The notes: generated by a model from the letters alone, not told the origin. A DNA stretch of 31,283 bases from CAYLZN01 sp964387935 (GCA_964387935.1 CAYLZN010000022.1:1-31283), one strand, 5' to 3'; shown: positions 1 to 10,659, counted from the first letter of the stretch. Program-made: numbers and translations.

Positions 1-1012
1 CACGCGCCGGTGCGAGGACCGGGCGCAGGAACCAGCCGGCGAGCCCCGCGGTCACGAGGCTCGCCGCCACCGCGGGCCACCACCACCAGCGCCGGCGGAC
101 CGGCGCGCCAACGGGCATCGCCGCGGTTCGCGCCCCGGTCGCCGGGAACACGAAGGACGGGTTGTTGAGCGCGTCGGCGAAGTGGACGGCGCGCTGAAAG
201 CGATCAGCGGGGAGCTTCTGCAGCGCGCGCTGCACGGCGGCTTCCACGTGCGGAGGAATGGTGCGGCGCAGCAGCGACAGCGGATCGGGCTCGGCGCTCA
301 GGAGGCGCGTCACCACGGCATGTGGCGTGAGCCCCGGGTGAGGCGGCTCACCGGACAGCATCTCGTAAGTGATGGCGCCCAGCGAGTAGATGTCGGTGCG
401 GGCATCGATCGTCCGGTTCCCCGCGGCCTGCTCGGGGCTCATGTACTGCGGGGTTCCGAGCGACAGGCCAGTCTGCGTCACACGGGCTTCACTCGCCTGG
501 CTCACCGCCAGCGCGATGCCGAAGTCGGCGATGACGGGCTGGCCGGCCTGGAGCAGCACGTTCTCCGGCTTGAGGTCCCGGTGGACGACGCCACGTTCGT
601 GCGCGTAGTCGAGCGCACCGGCCATGGCCGTCGCCAGGCGAATGGCCTCGTCGATCGGCAACTGCTTCTCGCGTGCGAGGCGCCGCCTGAGCGTTTCGCC
701 CTCGACGTACGGCATCACGTAGTAGAGGAAGCCGTCGGTCTCGCCGCTGTCGAACAGGGGCAGCAGGTTGGGATGCTGAAGGCCCGCGGTGACGCGGATC
801 TCACTGAGGAAGCGCGTGACCCCGAGCGTCGCTCCGAGGTCGGGCTTGAGCACCTTCAGCGCGACGGGCCGGTCGTGCTTCAGGTCGCGGGCGAGGTACA
901 CGGTGGCCATGCCGCCCTGGCCCACCTCCCGCTCGATGCGGTAGCTGTCGCGGAGCGCGTGCGCGAGCCGTTCCACCGGCGAGGGCACGGGCTCACCCTC
1001 CCGTCCAGCCAT
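1..1012 (-). CDS. Serine/threonine protein kinase (Hanks type), C-terminal part beyond the left edge
   Basis: The visible 337 codons encode a complete cytoplasmic kinase domain and the start of a membrane anchor. I see the glycine loop (GQGGMATVYL, residues 31-40), the ATP-binding Lys53 (VALKVL), the catalytic loop HRDLKPEN (Asp146), DFG (Asp163) and the activation-end segment GTPQYMSPEQ (186-195). A Trp/hydrophobic membrane segment at about 309-328 is followed by WFLRPV, so a periplasmic sensor or repeat domain probably follows outside the window. The start is the ATG at 1010-1012. No strong Shine-Dalgarno precedes it, but a TATCCT hexamer ends 7 nt upstream. It lies 24 nt downstream of the DUF1501 stop and may belong to the same operon. 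The family phosphorylates Ser/Thr; the substrate here is unknown. Confidence 0.93.
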   Translation of the reverse strand, partial: MAGREGEPVPSPVERLAHALRDSYRIEREVGQGGMATVYLARDLKHDRPVALKVLKPDLGATLGVTRFLSEIRVTAGLQHPNLLPLFDSGETDGFLYYVMPYVEGETLRRRLAREKQLPIDEAIRLATAMAGALDYAHERGVVHRDLKPENVLLQAGQPVIADFGIALAVSQASEARVTQTGLSLGTPQYMSPEQAAGNRTIDARTDIYSLGAITYEMLSGEPPHPGLTPHAVVTRLLSAEPDPLSLLRRTIPPHVEAAVQRALQKLPADRFQRAVHFADALNNPSFVFPATGARTAAMPVGAPVRRRWWWWPAVAASLVTAGLAGWFLRPVLAPAR

Positions 1013-1036
1013 CGACCGGAGGATAGCATGCCGGTG

Positions 1037-2200
1037 TCAGCGCATCAGGTCGAACGCGGCACGCACGCTGTCGGACCCGGGGAACACGCGCGCGGTCTGG
1101 GCCGCGGTCAGGTCGAAGGTGCCGGCGATGGCTGCCTTCAGGATGGCGCGCGTGTCGATTGTCGGCTTCAGGTCGCGGCCCTCGAACAGGGCTGCGTCGG
1201 ACACGCCCGGCCAGTCGGACTGGACGGCCGCCCGTGCCAGGCGATCGCCCATGATGAACCCGGCGCCGGCCGTGCCGTGATCGGTGCCGCGCGTGCCATT
1301 GAAGCGCGCGGTCCGACCGAATTCGGTCATCACGACCACCGTGGTGCCGGGCCACGCCCGGCCCAGGCCGGTACGCAAGGCCACGAGGCCCTCGGCGAGC
1401 TGACCCAGCAGGCGGTCCAGCGCGCCCCCCGCCGTCCCCTGATTCGCGTGTGTATCCCAGCCGCTGAATTCCATGGCGGCCACGTTCGGCCCTCCATCGG
1501 CGCCCAGGATGCGCGCGGCGGCTTCCATGATGGGCACGATGCCGCCGCGTCGCGCGCCGCCCCGGGCCATCGGCTCCTCGCCGATGAGCGCGTGCGCCTG
1601 GAGGGCGGCCTCGAAGCGGCCCTGCAACTGCGAATCACGACGATACAATCCCGCCAGCCGCTCGAGAAACGCGTCGTCTGCCACTCCCAGCTGCGCCTGC
1701 GACCAGGTCTCGACTTCGAACGAGCCCTGAAGCGATCGTGGCATTCCCGCCGCGATCGCAATCCCGGAGCGCCGGCCGTTCATGGTCTGCAGGAGCCGGT
1801 TCAGCCACCCATCCGACGATCCGGCAGGCTTCTCGAGGCCGGTCTCGAGAATCGCCTGGCCGTCGAAATGGCTGCGGGTCCGGTGCGGGATCGCCATCGC
1901 GTGCACTACCGCCAGCTCGTTGCGCTGCCAGAACTCCCGAAGCGGGGCGAGCCCGGGCGCGAGGCCGAACACGTCGTTCAGGGGCGTCAACTGGGCGGCG
2001 TCGAACGCCTGCGCACCCCGCAGGCTCTGATACGACGGATCGCCGTAGGGCACGACGGCAGCCAGGCCGTCGAACCCGCCGCGCAGCAGCACGAACACGA
2101 GCCGACCCGTCGCCTTGACCTGGGCGAAGGCCACGGAGGGCAGCGCGAACGTCGCGAACCCGCCCCAGCACATCGTCGTGACGAACGTGCGTCTATTCAT
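1037..2200 (-). CDS. DUF1501 family protein (exported, alkaline-phosphatase superfamily fold)
   Basis: This 387-aa protein begins with an exported-type leader containing an NRRTFV twin-arginine-like motif and a cleavage region around AFAQ (residue 27). Motifs typical of DUF1501 are present: RSHFDGQ (about 109-115), SGWDTH (about 243-248), MTEFGR (about 291-296) and GTDHG (about 304-308). The family is related to sulfatases and alkaline phosphatases, but its reaction is not established. It follows the DUF1800 gene with only 3 nt between stop and start, and that pairing is recurrent in bacteria and supports both calls. The start ATG at 2198-2200 uses a GGAG that overlaps the end of the upstream gene, suggesting translational coupling. 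Confidence 0.93.
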   Translation of the reverse strand: MNRRTFVTTMCWGGFATFALPSVAFAQVKATGRLVFVLLRGGFDGLAAVVPYGDPSYQSLRGAQAFDAAQLTPLNDVFGLAPGLAPLREFWQRNELAVVHAMAIPHRTRSHFDGQAILETGLEKPAGSSDGWLNRLLQTMNGRRSGIAIAAGMPRSLQGSFEVETWSQAQLGVADDAFLERLAGLYRRDSQLQGRFEAALQAHALIGEEPMARGGARRGGIVPIMEAAARILGADGGPNVAAMEFSGWDTHANQGTAGGALDRLLGQLAEGLVALRTGLGRAWPGTTVVVMTEFGRTARFNGTRGTDHGTAGAGFIMGDRLARAAVQSDWPGVSDAALFEGRDLKPTIDTRAILKAAIAGTFDLTAAQTARVFPGSDSVRAAFDLMR

Positions 2201-2203
2201 CCT

Positions 2204-3622
<1,419 letters not shown>

Positions 3623-3741
3623 CAGGGTCGTCTTTCGTGGTTTAGACCCGGAGCCATGTCGCAGGGTTGAACCCGGCGGCCGCCAACACGGACGATAATG
3701 CCAGGAGGTTCTGCCGCGCGTCGCGCTGGCCGCCCGCGGGC

Positions 3742-4491
3742 CTACCGCGGCGTGAGGGAGGTCTGGAGCCGGAACGCCTGTCGATCTCCGGATCCGGTCT
3801 GTTCAGGGACCACCTCGACCCAGTAGTGGCCGGCGACCACCTCGGTGGCGACTCGCAGGGGCGAGACGCCCCTGTTCTCCGCGCGCGGCGTGACGAAGGT
3901 GTCGTCGTCGTAGACCTGCAGGGCCAGTCGCGCGTCCGGCGGCTCCCAGGCGAGGGCAAGTTCCAACCTGCCGGGCCGGGGAACTTCGACCTCCAGGTAC
4001 GTGCAGGCATAGCTCAACGCGGGGCCGTCCTCGCAGCCCGGACGCGCCAGCACGATGCCGTCCAGGCTCTCGCCGGCCACGCCGACCGCGTGCATCCAGA
4101 CGTGCACGGGCTGTCGGAGCGCGCCGATGGGCCGACCCTGGAAGAACGTGCCGTATCCCGGCTTCCTCACGACGAGCGCGCAGGTCGCGGGCACGGTGAC
4201 CTCGAACGACCCATCGCCACGAGTCACGGCCACCGGCTGTCCCATCGGTGATCCGTCGGCGTGACCCACACAGATCTCGGCGCCGGCGAGCGGCCGTTCA
4301 CTCACGTCGGTCACGAGGCCTCGCACGGCGATCGGTGCGTCGGTGAGGGTCGAAGGCTCACCGAGCGCGATCGTCTCCGTGGCGGGAATCGGCGAGGGCG
4401 CGACGGGGTTCCCGCTGTCGCAGCCGGTCACGGCACCCATCCCGAGAACGACGGTCGCGGCTCTCGCCAGTCGTGTCGCTCGCCAGGCCAT
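3742..4491 (-). CDS. Putative lipoprotein with carboxypeptidase regulatory-like domain
   Basis: This is a 249-aa protein with a lipoprotein signal: arginine-rich n-region, hydrophobic core, and lipobox VTGC with the acylated cysteine at residue 24. A low-complexity Pro/Ser linker follows. Residues of about 55-115 read as a CarboxypepD_reg-like beta-sandwich (AVRGLVTDV, PLAGAEICV, GDGSFEVTVP). The C-terminal part, about 135-245, looks like a beta-rich pre-peptidase-type domain (YLEVEVPRPGRLEL and later GHYWVEV). GGAGG 5 nt upstream supports the ATG at 4489-4491. It is divergent from the S9 peptidase across about 104 bp. No enzymatic motif is visible; a surface or periplasmic binding role is inference. 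Confidence 0.8.
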   Translation of the reverse strand: MAWRATRLARAATVVLGMGAVTGCDSGNPVAPSPIPATETIALGEPSTLTDAPIAVRGLVTDVSERPLAGAEICVGHADGSPMGQPVAVTRGDGSFEVTVPATCALVVRKPGYGTFFQGRPIGALRQPVHVWMHAVGVAGESLDGIVLARPGCEDGPALSYACTYLEVEVPRPGRLELALAWEPPDARLALQVYDDDTFVTPRAENRGVSPLRVATEVVAGHYWVEVVPEQTGSGDRQAFRLQTSLTPR

Positions 4492-4595
4492 GGTGACCTC
4501 CGGATTGGTTGTTCGCGTACGAGGCTAGCGCCGACGAGCCGCGCGAATCTTCGGAAAACCTCAGGAAATGTTCAGGCCAGGGCGTAGAATGGCGC

Positions 4596-6884
4596 ATGCT
4601 CACGCGTCCACGCCGCCTCGCGGCCGCGCTCATGGTCTCTGCCGCGCTCGTGGTCACTGCCGCGTCCGTCACGGCGCAGCCCACGGCCTCCCCGTTCACC
4701 GCCGAAGACATGCTCAAGGTCACGACGTTCACGCTGCTCGACCAGGCCGACGATGGGTCGAGGGTGGCGGTGAGCGCGCGGACGGCCTGGGACAACCCGG
4801 AAACCGATCACCGACGCTCCGGCGATCCCACGTACCTCCCGCCCTCACGCGTGACGCTCCTCGTCATCGACACGCGCAACGGCACGACGCAGAGGCCCTT
4901 TGCAGGCCTGGCGAGCGTGCGGCGCGCGGCGTGGTCGCACGACGGTGTGCGGCTGGCCATCCTCACGGCGGAGGAGTCGGGGGGTGTGCCGGCGGCGCGC
5001 CTCTTCGTCTGGGACACCGTGCGCGCCACGCTGACCGAGATCCCCCGTCGGCCAGGGCAGCCGATCGCGGTCAACACCGGGCTCGAGTGGTCACCGGACG
5101 GCACGACGCTCGTCGTGACGCTGCGCGATGCGGGCCAGGATCGCGACGCGCAGGCGAGATTCAAGGCCCTCACCGAGGGCCCGATCATCGAGCACACCTC
5201 CTCCGAACCGTTCCTGGAATGGGATGCCCTGAACCGGACGACACGCGAGCGGGAGCTCGTCGAGCTCGACGTGCGATCGGGACGCGTGTCCCCTCTGCTC
5301 CCGCGTACCCGTATCACGAGCTACGACCTCGCGCACGACGGCACGTTCCTGACCTTTCAGCAGGATGTGACGGCGAAGACGAACTACGACGTCATCGGCG
5401 GCACCGAAAACGACGTCATGCTGCTCGGGCGCGGAGCCACGCCGCGACGCCTCGCCCGGGGCGACGACCTCGTGGACGTGCGCCTGCAATGGTCGGACGA
5501 CGGCCGATGGTTCGCCTACGCCAAGAAGGGCGAGGTGTTCGTGCAGCGCGTGAACGACGAGAAGCCGCGCAGCCTGACGCCGCGGCCGCCCGCGAACGAG
5601 GAGGGTCGCGAGACGCCCGCCGCTCCGGCGTCTGGAGCCGGAGCGAAGAAGGAGGAGCCGGAGTCGTTCACGGTCGGGCCGTTCAGCCCGGACGCCTCCA
5701 CCCTTCTCGTGACGAGCAAGAAGGGCTGGTACGCCATCTCGGTTGCCGACGCCACTCGAACACTGTTCCTCACGCTCGACGAAGACGAGGAGAAGAACCC
5801 GCGGCTGAGCGCGCTGCAGTGGAGCCCCGACGGGAAGGGCGTCTACGCCACGTTCGGCGAACGGTCGCGCTGGGAGCGTGGCCTCGTGCGCATCGACGTG
5901 GCCACGAAGCAGGTCGGGACGGTCGTCAAGGACACCGGCCTGTACTCGAACGTGCAGATCTCGCGCGATGGCTCGACCGCGGTGTTCACGCGATCGGACG
6001 GAAACGCGCCGGCGGAGGTGTTCGCGCTCCGCCTCGCCGACGCGGGGCGCACGGTGCCGCGCCAGCTCACGTCGCTCAACGACTGGGTGTCGGCCAGGGC
6101 GCTCCCGACATCCGAGCTGGTCGCGTACCGGGACGCCGACGGCAAGCCGCTCTACGGCGTGCTCCGCTATCCCGTCAACTACGTCAAGGGCCAGCGGTAC
6201 CCGACGGTCTTCGAGATCTACGAGACCTTTTTCGACAATGGCTTCAACGGGCGGGCGGCGTTCCTCGCGAGCCACGGATACGCCGTGTTCCATCCGTCGG
6301 TGAACCTGGTCGTGGGACGCCCCGGCGAGTCGTGGCTCAAAGGTGTCACGGCGGCGGCCAACGAGCTCATCGCGCGCGGCGTCGCCGATCCGGCGCGTCT
6401 CGGCGTGCACGGCACGAGCTACGGTGGCTACGCCACGGTGCTGCTCATCACGCAGACCGACCGCTTCAAGGCGGCCATCAACATCTCGGGCAAGGTCAAC
6501 ATGGTGAGCTTCTACACCGACAGCCCGCGGTTCGGCGTGCGCAACACGCACGCGCCCGAGAAGAGCCAGGACCGCATCGGCGGGACGCTGTGGGAGTACC
6601 CGGAGCGCTACCTGGAGCACTCGGCGATCCTGCAGGCCGACCGGATCAAGACGCCGCTGCTCTGCATCACCGGCGACCAGGATCCGAACGTCCCTGCGAG
6701 CCAGTCGCGGGAGATCTACTATGCCCTCCGGCGCCTCGGCAAGGAGGTGGCCTGGGTCCGCTACGTCAACGGCGGCCATCGTCCGCCGAACAGCAACGCC
6801 GAGTCGATCGACTTCGAGCAGCGGGTCCTGGCCTGGTACGACAAGTACCTGAAGAAGAACGGGGAGCAGAAGACCAATCCGTAG
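4596..6884 (+). CDS. S9 family prolyl-oligopeptidase-like peptidase, secreted
   Basis: This 762-aa enzyme has a signal peptide (cleavage near VTAQ, about residue 27), a WD-like beta-propeller region with repeated WSPDG/WSDDG motifs across about 60-490, and a C-terminal alpha/beta-hydrolase domain. The catalytic triad is readable: nucleophile Ser608 in HGTSYGGY, Asp696 in GDQDPN and His728 in NGGHRPP. The family cleaves short peptides, usually after proline or as dipeptidyl peptidases. I chose the ATG at 4596 because it places the signal peptide correctly; a TAGAAT hexamer ends 5 nt before it and no Shine-Dalgarno is seen, consistent with a leaderless transcript. The downstream permease begins 15 nt after the stop, so the two are probably co-transcribed. 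Confidence 0.93.
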   Translation: MLTRPRRLAAALMVSAALVVTAASVTAQPTASPFTAEDMLKVTTFTLLDQADDGSRVAVSARTAWDNPETDHRRSGDPTYLPPSRVTLLVIDTRNGTTQRPFAGLASVRRAAWSHDGVRLAILTAEESGGVPAARLFVWDTVRATLTEIPRRPGQPIAVNTGLEWSPDGTTLVVTLRDAGQDRDAQARFKALTEGPIIEHTSSEPFLEWDALNRTTRERELVELDVRSGRVSPLLPRTRITSYDLAHDGTFLTFQQDVTAKTNYDVIGGTENDVMLLGRGATPRRLARGDDLVDVRLQWSDDGRWFAYAKKGEVFVQRVNDEKPRSLTPRPPANEEGRETPAAPASGAGAKKEEPESFTVGPFSPDASTLLVTSKKGWYAISVADATRTLFLTLDEDEEKNPRLSALQWSPDGKGVYATFGERSRWERGLVRIDVATKQVGTVVKDTGLYSNVQISRDGSTAVFTRSDGNAPAEVFALRLADAGRTVPRQLTSLNDWVSARALPTSELVAYRDADGKPLYGVLRYPVNYVKGQRYPTVFEIYETFFDNGFNGRAAFLASHGYAVFHPSVNLVVGRPGESWLKGVTAAANELIARGVADPARLGVHGTSYGGYATVLLITQTDRFKAAINISGKVNMVSFYTDSPRFGVRNTHAPEKSQDRIGGTLWEYPERYLEHSAILQADRIKTPLLCITGDQDPNVPASQSREIYYALRRLGKEVAWVRYVNGGHRPPNSNAESIDFEQRVLAWYDKYLKKNGEQKTNP

Positions 6885-6890
6885 GGAGGA
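6884..6890 (+). promoter_or_regulatory. Ribosome binding site deciding the GTG start of the LctP permease
   Basis: GGGAGGA overlaps the last base of the peptidase stop codon and lies 9 nt before the GTG at 6900. This supports a GTG start and translational coupling of the two genes. Confidence 0.75.
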
Positions 6891-6899
6891 TCTCAGGCC

Positions 6900-8714
6900 G
6901 TGTCCCCGTTCCATCAGGTGTACGACCCCGTCGCCGGCAGCGTGGCACTATCCGCCGCGGTGGCCGCCCTGCCCCTCTTTGTCCTGGCGATCCTGCTCGC
7001 CGTGCTGCGGGTGGCGCCGTGGCGGTCCGCGATCATCGGGGCGGTCACGGCCTTCGTGCTCGCCGTCCTCGCCTGGGGCATGCCGCTCGGCCTTGCCGTC
7101 TCCGCCGCGACGCACGGGATGGCGTTCGGCCTCTGGCCCATCAGCTGGGTCGTGCTGTGCGCGGTCTTCTTCTACAACCTGTCGGTCGAGAGCGGCGACT
7201 TCGACGTCATCCGGAGAACCCTGGCGCGCCTCACCGCCGACACGCGCATCCAGGTCCTGCTCGTGGCGTTCTGCTTCGGGGCCCTCATCGAGGGCATCGC
7301 GGGTTTCGGGGCGCCCGTGGCCATCACCGCGGCCATGCTCACCGGCCTCGGCTTCGAGCCGATCTCGGCCGCCGTGCTGTCGCTCGTGGCCAACACCGCC
7401 CCCGTGGCGTTCGGTTCGATCGGCATTCCCGTGACGACGCTCGGGGGCCTGGTGGCGCCGATCCTCGACCGCGACGCGCAGTCGACCACGCAGGCACTCT
7501 CCGCGATGGTCGGACGCCAGCTGCCGTTCTTCTCGCTGCTCATCCCGGCGTACCTCGTGGTACTGCTGGCCGGGTGGAGGCGGATGGTGGAGGTGCTGCC
7601 GGCGGTGGTCGTGGCCGGGGGCAGCTTCGCCCTCGTGCAGTTCCTGGTCTCGAACTACGTCGGTCCGGAACTCACGGACACCCTCGCGTCCCTCGCCTCG
7701 CTTGCAGCCCTCACGCTGTTGCTGCGTGCCTGGCGACCGCGCGAGACGTATGTGGGGGTGACCAGAGCGCCGCGCTCAACTTTGGCCGAGCCCGCCACGC
7801 ACGACTCGCCCGCGCGCATCACGAGAGCCTTCGCGACCTACGGGATCCTCGTGGTGGTGGTGCTCGCCGGGCAGGTGGGCAACTTCGCCGGGCTGCGCAC
7901 CATGAAGCCTCCCCTCAACATCACGGCGCTCCTGCGGTGCGGCCAGACGGGCAACGCGCTCTGTCCCGATCCGTGGTTCAGTCTCGGCGGCGCCGACGGC
8001 CGCCAGGCGTTTCGCTTCCCGGTCTGGGATCTGCAGTGGCCCGGTTCCTTCACGTTGGAAGGTGGCCGGCGCGTACCGCGCGTTCGTCGCGAGGTCCCGG
8101 TCGTCAAGCAGTCGACCCCTTACCCGCTCACGTACCGCTTCGACGCGCTGGCGACGGCCGGCACCCTGGTGCTGCTGGCGGCGGTGGTCGCCTTCGTGCC
8201 GATGCTCGCCTGCGGCGTACCGTTCGCCGCCTTCGCGCGCGCCTTCCGGTCCACGCTGAAGCAGTTGCGCCTGCCGATCGTGACCATCGCGTTCATCCTG
8301 TCGATCGCCACCGTCATGAACTACTCGGGCATGACGTCCTCGATGGCGCTGGCGCTGGCGGCCACGGGCTGGCTGTTCCCGTTCTTCTCCGCCGTGCTCG
8401 GGATGCTGGGCGTCTTCCTGACCGGCAGCGATACGTCGTCCAACACGCTGTTCGGGCCGCTGCAGGCGACGACGGCCCAGGTGTCTGGGCTGAGCCCCGT
8501 GCTGACGGCGGCCACCAACAGCTCGGGCGGGGTGATGGGCAAGATGATCAGCCCGCAGAACCTGTCGGTGGGCGCGGCGGGCGTGGGCGCCGTGGGCAGC
8601 GAGGGCGTGATCTTCCGGCGCGTCCTGGGCCACAGCCTGGTGCTCACCGCCCTGATGGGGCTCCTCGCCATGCTCCAGGCCTACGTGTTCCCGTGGATGG
8701 TGCCGGCGCTGTAG
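6900..8714 (+). CDS. L-lactate permease family (LctP/LldP) transporter
   Basis: This is a 604-aa polytopic membrane protein with a dozen or more hydrophobic segments. The family signature GALIEGIAGFGAPVAI lies near residues 123-138, followed by VANTAPVAFGSIGIP; near the C-terminus come GSDTSSNTLFGPLQ and the SPQNLSVGAA segment. LctP proteins import lactate, glycolate or related 2-hydroxy acids with protons. The protein is longer than the usual 550 or so residues because of a hydrophilic loop at about 330-407 that contains a CGQTGNALC pair of cysteines. The GTG start is set by GGGAGGA 9 nt upstream. It converges with the enolase-superfamily gene 14 bp downstream. The substrate could be lactate or an acid linked to the neighbouring locus; which one cannot be told from sequence. 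Confidence 0.9.
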   Translation: MSPFHQVYDPVAGSVALSAAVAALPLFVLAILLAVLRVAPWRSAIIGAVTAFVLAVLAWGMPLGLAVSAATHGMAFGLWPISWVVLCAVFFYNLSVESGDFDVIRRTLARLTADTRIQVLLVAFCFGALIEGIAGFGAPVAITAAMLTGLGFEPISAAVLSLVANTAPVAFGSIGIPVTTLGGLVAPILDRDAQSTTQALSAMVGRQLPFFSLLIPAYLVVLLAGWRRMVEVLPAVVVAGGSFALVQFLVSNYVGPELTDTLASLASLAALTLLLRAWRPRETYVGVTRAPRSTLAEPATHDSPARITRAFATYGILVVVVLAGQVGNFAGLRTMKPPLNITALLRCGQTGNALCPDPWFSLGGADGRQAFRFPVWDLQWPGSFTLEGGRRVPRVRREVPVVKQSTPYPLTYRFDALATAGTLVLLAAVVAFVPMLACGVPFAAFARAFRSTLKQLRLPIVTIAFILSIATVMNYSGMTSSMALALAATGWLFPFFSAVLGMLGVFLTGSDTSSNTLFGPLQATTAQVSGLSPVLTAATNSSGGVMGKMISPQNLSVGAAGVGAVGSEGVIFRRVLGHSLVLTALMGLLAMLQAYVFPWMVPAL

Positions 8715-8728
8715 CACTCACCGGGCAC

Positions 8729-9952
8729 TCAGGCCGATCCCACCATTCGTGCGAACGCGGCGTCGTCGATGTCCAGGCCGAGTCCTGGTCCCTCCGGCAC
8801 GAGCAGGTGCCCGTCCTTGAACTCGAGCCGGTTCGCGAACACGCGATTCAGGGCTTCCCTGGGCCCCACGTACTCCTGCGGGTACGCGCCGTTCGGGATG
8901 GACGCGATGAAGTGGAGCGTGGCCGCGGTGCCAATCGTCGGCTGCGTGTTGTGGACGACGATCGGCAGGTCGTAGGCCTGGGCCATGGCGGCCACGCGCC
9001 TGGCCTCGGTCAACCCGCAGCACTTGGTGACGTCCGGATCGAGAATGTCCACGCGCCCCTGGGTGATGAGATCACGAAACTGCCAGCGCGTGTACTCGTG
9101 CTCCCCTGCCGCCACCGGCACGTCCACGGCGTCGACCACAGCCGCGAGTGCCGCGTAGTTCTGCTGCGACACGGGCTCCTCGTAGTGGACGATGCCGAAC
9201 TGCTCGTGGAGGCGACGCCCCATCTCGATGGCGCGCTGGGTCGTGTAGCCGTTGTTGACGTCCCAGAGCAGCTCGGTGCGGTCGCCGATGGCCGCGCGCA
9301 CTTCCCTGGCGTAGTCGAGCGTCGGGTCCGGCGACGGATCGACGTTGAGCTGTCGGAATTGCATCCGGATCTTGACCGCAGTGTAGCCCGCCTGAACCGC
9401 GGCCGCCGCGCGCCGCGCCATCTCCACGGCCGGCCTCGGGTTGTCCTCGCCCCTGGGGATGCTCGCGTAGGCCCGCACGCGATCACGGAAGCGGCCGCCA
9501 AGCAGCGCGTAGACCGGCATGCGGAGCAGGCGGCCCTTGAGATCCCAGAGCGCGAGGTCAATCCCCGCCATGGCTGCCGCCAGGATGCCGCCGGGGCCCA
9601 TCTTGTAGGCCTTGAAGAACATCCTGTCCCAGAGGGGGTCGGTCTCGAAGACCGGCACTCCCAGCACGTAGGGCCGCAGCTCCTCGAGCACCATCGCCCG
9701 CACGACCGCTTCGTTGTAGGGACTGCACTCGCCCCACCCGGAGAGACCCTCGCTGCACGTGACCTTGACGAACACCGAGGTCCGATTGACGACGAAGGCC
9801 TCGACGGCGGTCACCGTCACACGGCGGTGCAGGTCGTTCGGTGCCGGGCCTGGCTGCGTGGGGGTGGCGTGAGTGGCCTGACCCGCGGCCAGCAGGACAC
9901 CGGCGCCACCGGCCCGGCTGAGGAAACGTCGTCGGTCGATCCCGTTCGACAT
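8729..9952 (-). CDS. Mandelate racemase/muconate-lactonizing (enolase superfamily) enzyme, Tat-exported (copy 1)
   Basis: This is a 407-aa enolase-superfamily protein behind a twin-arginine leader (DRRRFLS, residues 6-12, then a short hydrophobic stretch ending near THA). The barrel residues are intact: KxR at 194-196, metal ligands Asp231 (WDVNNGY), Glu259 (EEP) and Glu284 (AGE), and the Asp307/His334 dyad (LDPDVTK, VVHN) typical of the mandelate racemase subgroup. These enzymes abstract an alpha-proton from a carboxylate and commonly dehydrate acid sugars. The ATG at 9950-9952 was chosen to include the Tat motif. It lies 44 nt downstream of the response regulator. It is clearly paralogous to the enzyme at 13654-14874. 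The exact substrate is unknown, and periplasmic location is inferred from the leader. Confidence 0.92.
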   Translation of the reverse strand: MSNGIDRRRFLSRAGGAGVLLAAGQATHATPTQPGPAPNDLHRRVTVTAVEAFVVNRTSVFVKVTCSEGLSGWGECSPYNEAVVRAMVLEELRPYVLGVPVFETDPLWDRMFFKAYKMGPGGILAAAMAGIDLALWDLKGRLLRMPVYALLGGRFRDRVRAYASIPRGEDNPRPAVEMARRAAAAVQAGYTAVKIRMQFRQLNVDPSPDPTLDYAREVRAAIGDRTELLWDVNNGYTTQRAIEMGRRLHEQFGIVHYEEPVSQQNYAALAAVVDAVDVPVAAGEHEYTRWQFRDLITQGRVDILDPDVTKCCGLTEARRVAAMAQAYDLPIVVHNTQPTIGTAATLHFIASIPNGAYPQEYVGPREALNRVFANRLEFKDGHLLVPEGPGLGLDIDDAAFARMVGSA

Positions 9953-9996
9953 GGGGCGTGTTCTCCGGACGCGGCACGGCCGCGAGTGAGGAGTCG

Positions 9997-10641
9997 TCAG
10001 GGGTCGGGCAGGCGGTCCAGGTGGACGATGCCGCGCTCGATCGCCGCAACGGCCGCCTGGGTCCGGTCCGAGACCCCCAGCTTGCCCAGGATGTGGCTCA
10101 CGTGGATCCGGATCGTGCCCTCCGAGACGCCGAGATCGATCCCGATCTCCCTGTTCGAGCGTCCGCGCACGATGCAGCCCAGGATCTCGCGCTCCCGCGC
10201 TGTCAGGTCGGTGTGGACGATGGCCTGGGCCAGGCGTTGCGCCACCGACGGGGACAGCCACGTGCCGCCGTCGTGCACGATCCGGATCGCGTCGATCAGC
10301 TCCTTGCGCAGGGCTTCCTTCAGCAGGTAGCCGCGCGCTCCGGCCTGGAGGGCACGGTGGACGTCTTCGGACCCGTCGTACGTCGTCAGCACGATCACAC
10401 GCGCCTTCGGGAACTCGCCCCGGATCGCGAGGATCGCATCCGACCCGCTCATGCCTGGCAGGCGAAGATCCATCAGGGTGATGTCGGGCCTGTGCTGCCG
10501 GAACAGGTCGATCGCGGATCGACCATCGGCGGCCACGGCCACGACCCGCATGTCGGGCTGGGTGGCGATGACCGCCGTGAGACCCTCGCGGAGGATCTCG
10601 TGGTCGTCCACGCACAGGATACGAATCGCGGCCGCTCCCAC
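9997..10641 (-). CDS. NarL/FixJ-type response regulator
   Basis: This 214-aa protein has a receiver domain (acidic pair Asp12-Asp13, phosphoacceptor Asp58 in LMDLRLPG, switch Thr in VLTTYD, Lys in LLKEA) and a C-terminal LuxR-type HTH (LTAREREILGCIVRGRSNREI, about 144-164, then GVSEGTIRIHVSHILGKLGV). It should be phosphorylated by the histidine kinase encoded immediately upstream (18 nt gap) and bind promoters, presumably in this locus. The GTG start at 10639-10641 is fixed by AGGAGG 9 nt upstream. Its placement between the kinase and an enolase-superfamily gene suggests control of the acid-sugar genes; that is inference. Confidence 0.95.
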   Translation of the reverse strand: MGAAAIRILCVDDHEILREGLTAVIATQPDMRVVAVAADGRSAIDLFRQHRPDITLMDLRLPGMSGSDAILAIRGEFPKARVIVLTTYDGSEDVHRALQAGARGYLLKEALRKELIDAIRIVHDGGTWLSPSVAQRLAQAIVHTDLTAREREILGCIVRGRSNREIGIDLGVSEGTIRIHVSHILGKLGVSDRTQAAVAAIERGIVHLDRLPDP

Positions 10642-10650
10642 TGACCCGCG

Positions 10651-10656
10651 CCTCCT
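10651..10656 (-). promoter_or_regulatory. Ribosome binding site deciding the GTG start of the response regulator
   Basis: AGGAGG lies between the kinase stop codon (10660-10662) and the GTG at 10639-10641, with a 9-nt spacer. It fixes the non-ATG start. Confidence 0.7.
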
Positions 10657-10659
10657 GCC

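Noticed and set aside
8715..8728. Terminator between the convergent permease and enolase genes
   Set aside because: Only 14 bp separate the stops and no hairpin with useful stability is visible.
4568..10330. Very long open frame of 1920 codons on the plus strand
   Set aside because: It runs out of frame through the S9 peptidase and permease and antisense to the enolase gene. Composition is Arg/Ala/Gly/His-rich with no motifs, as expected for shadow frames in high-GC DNA.
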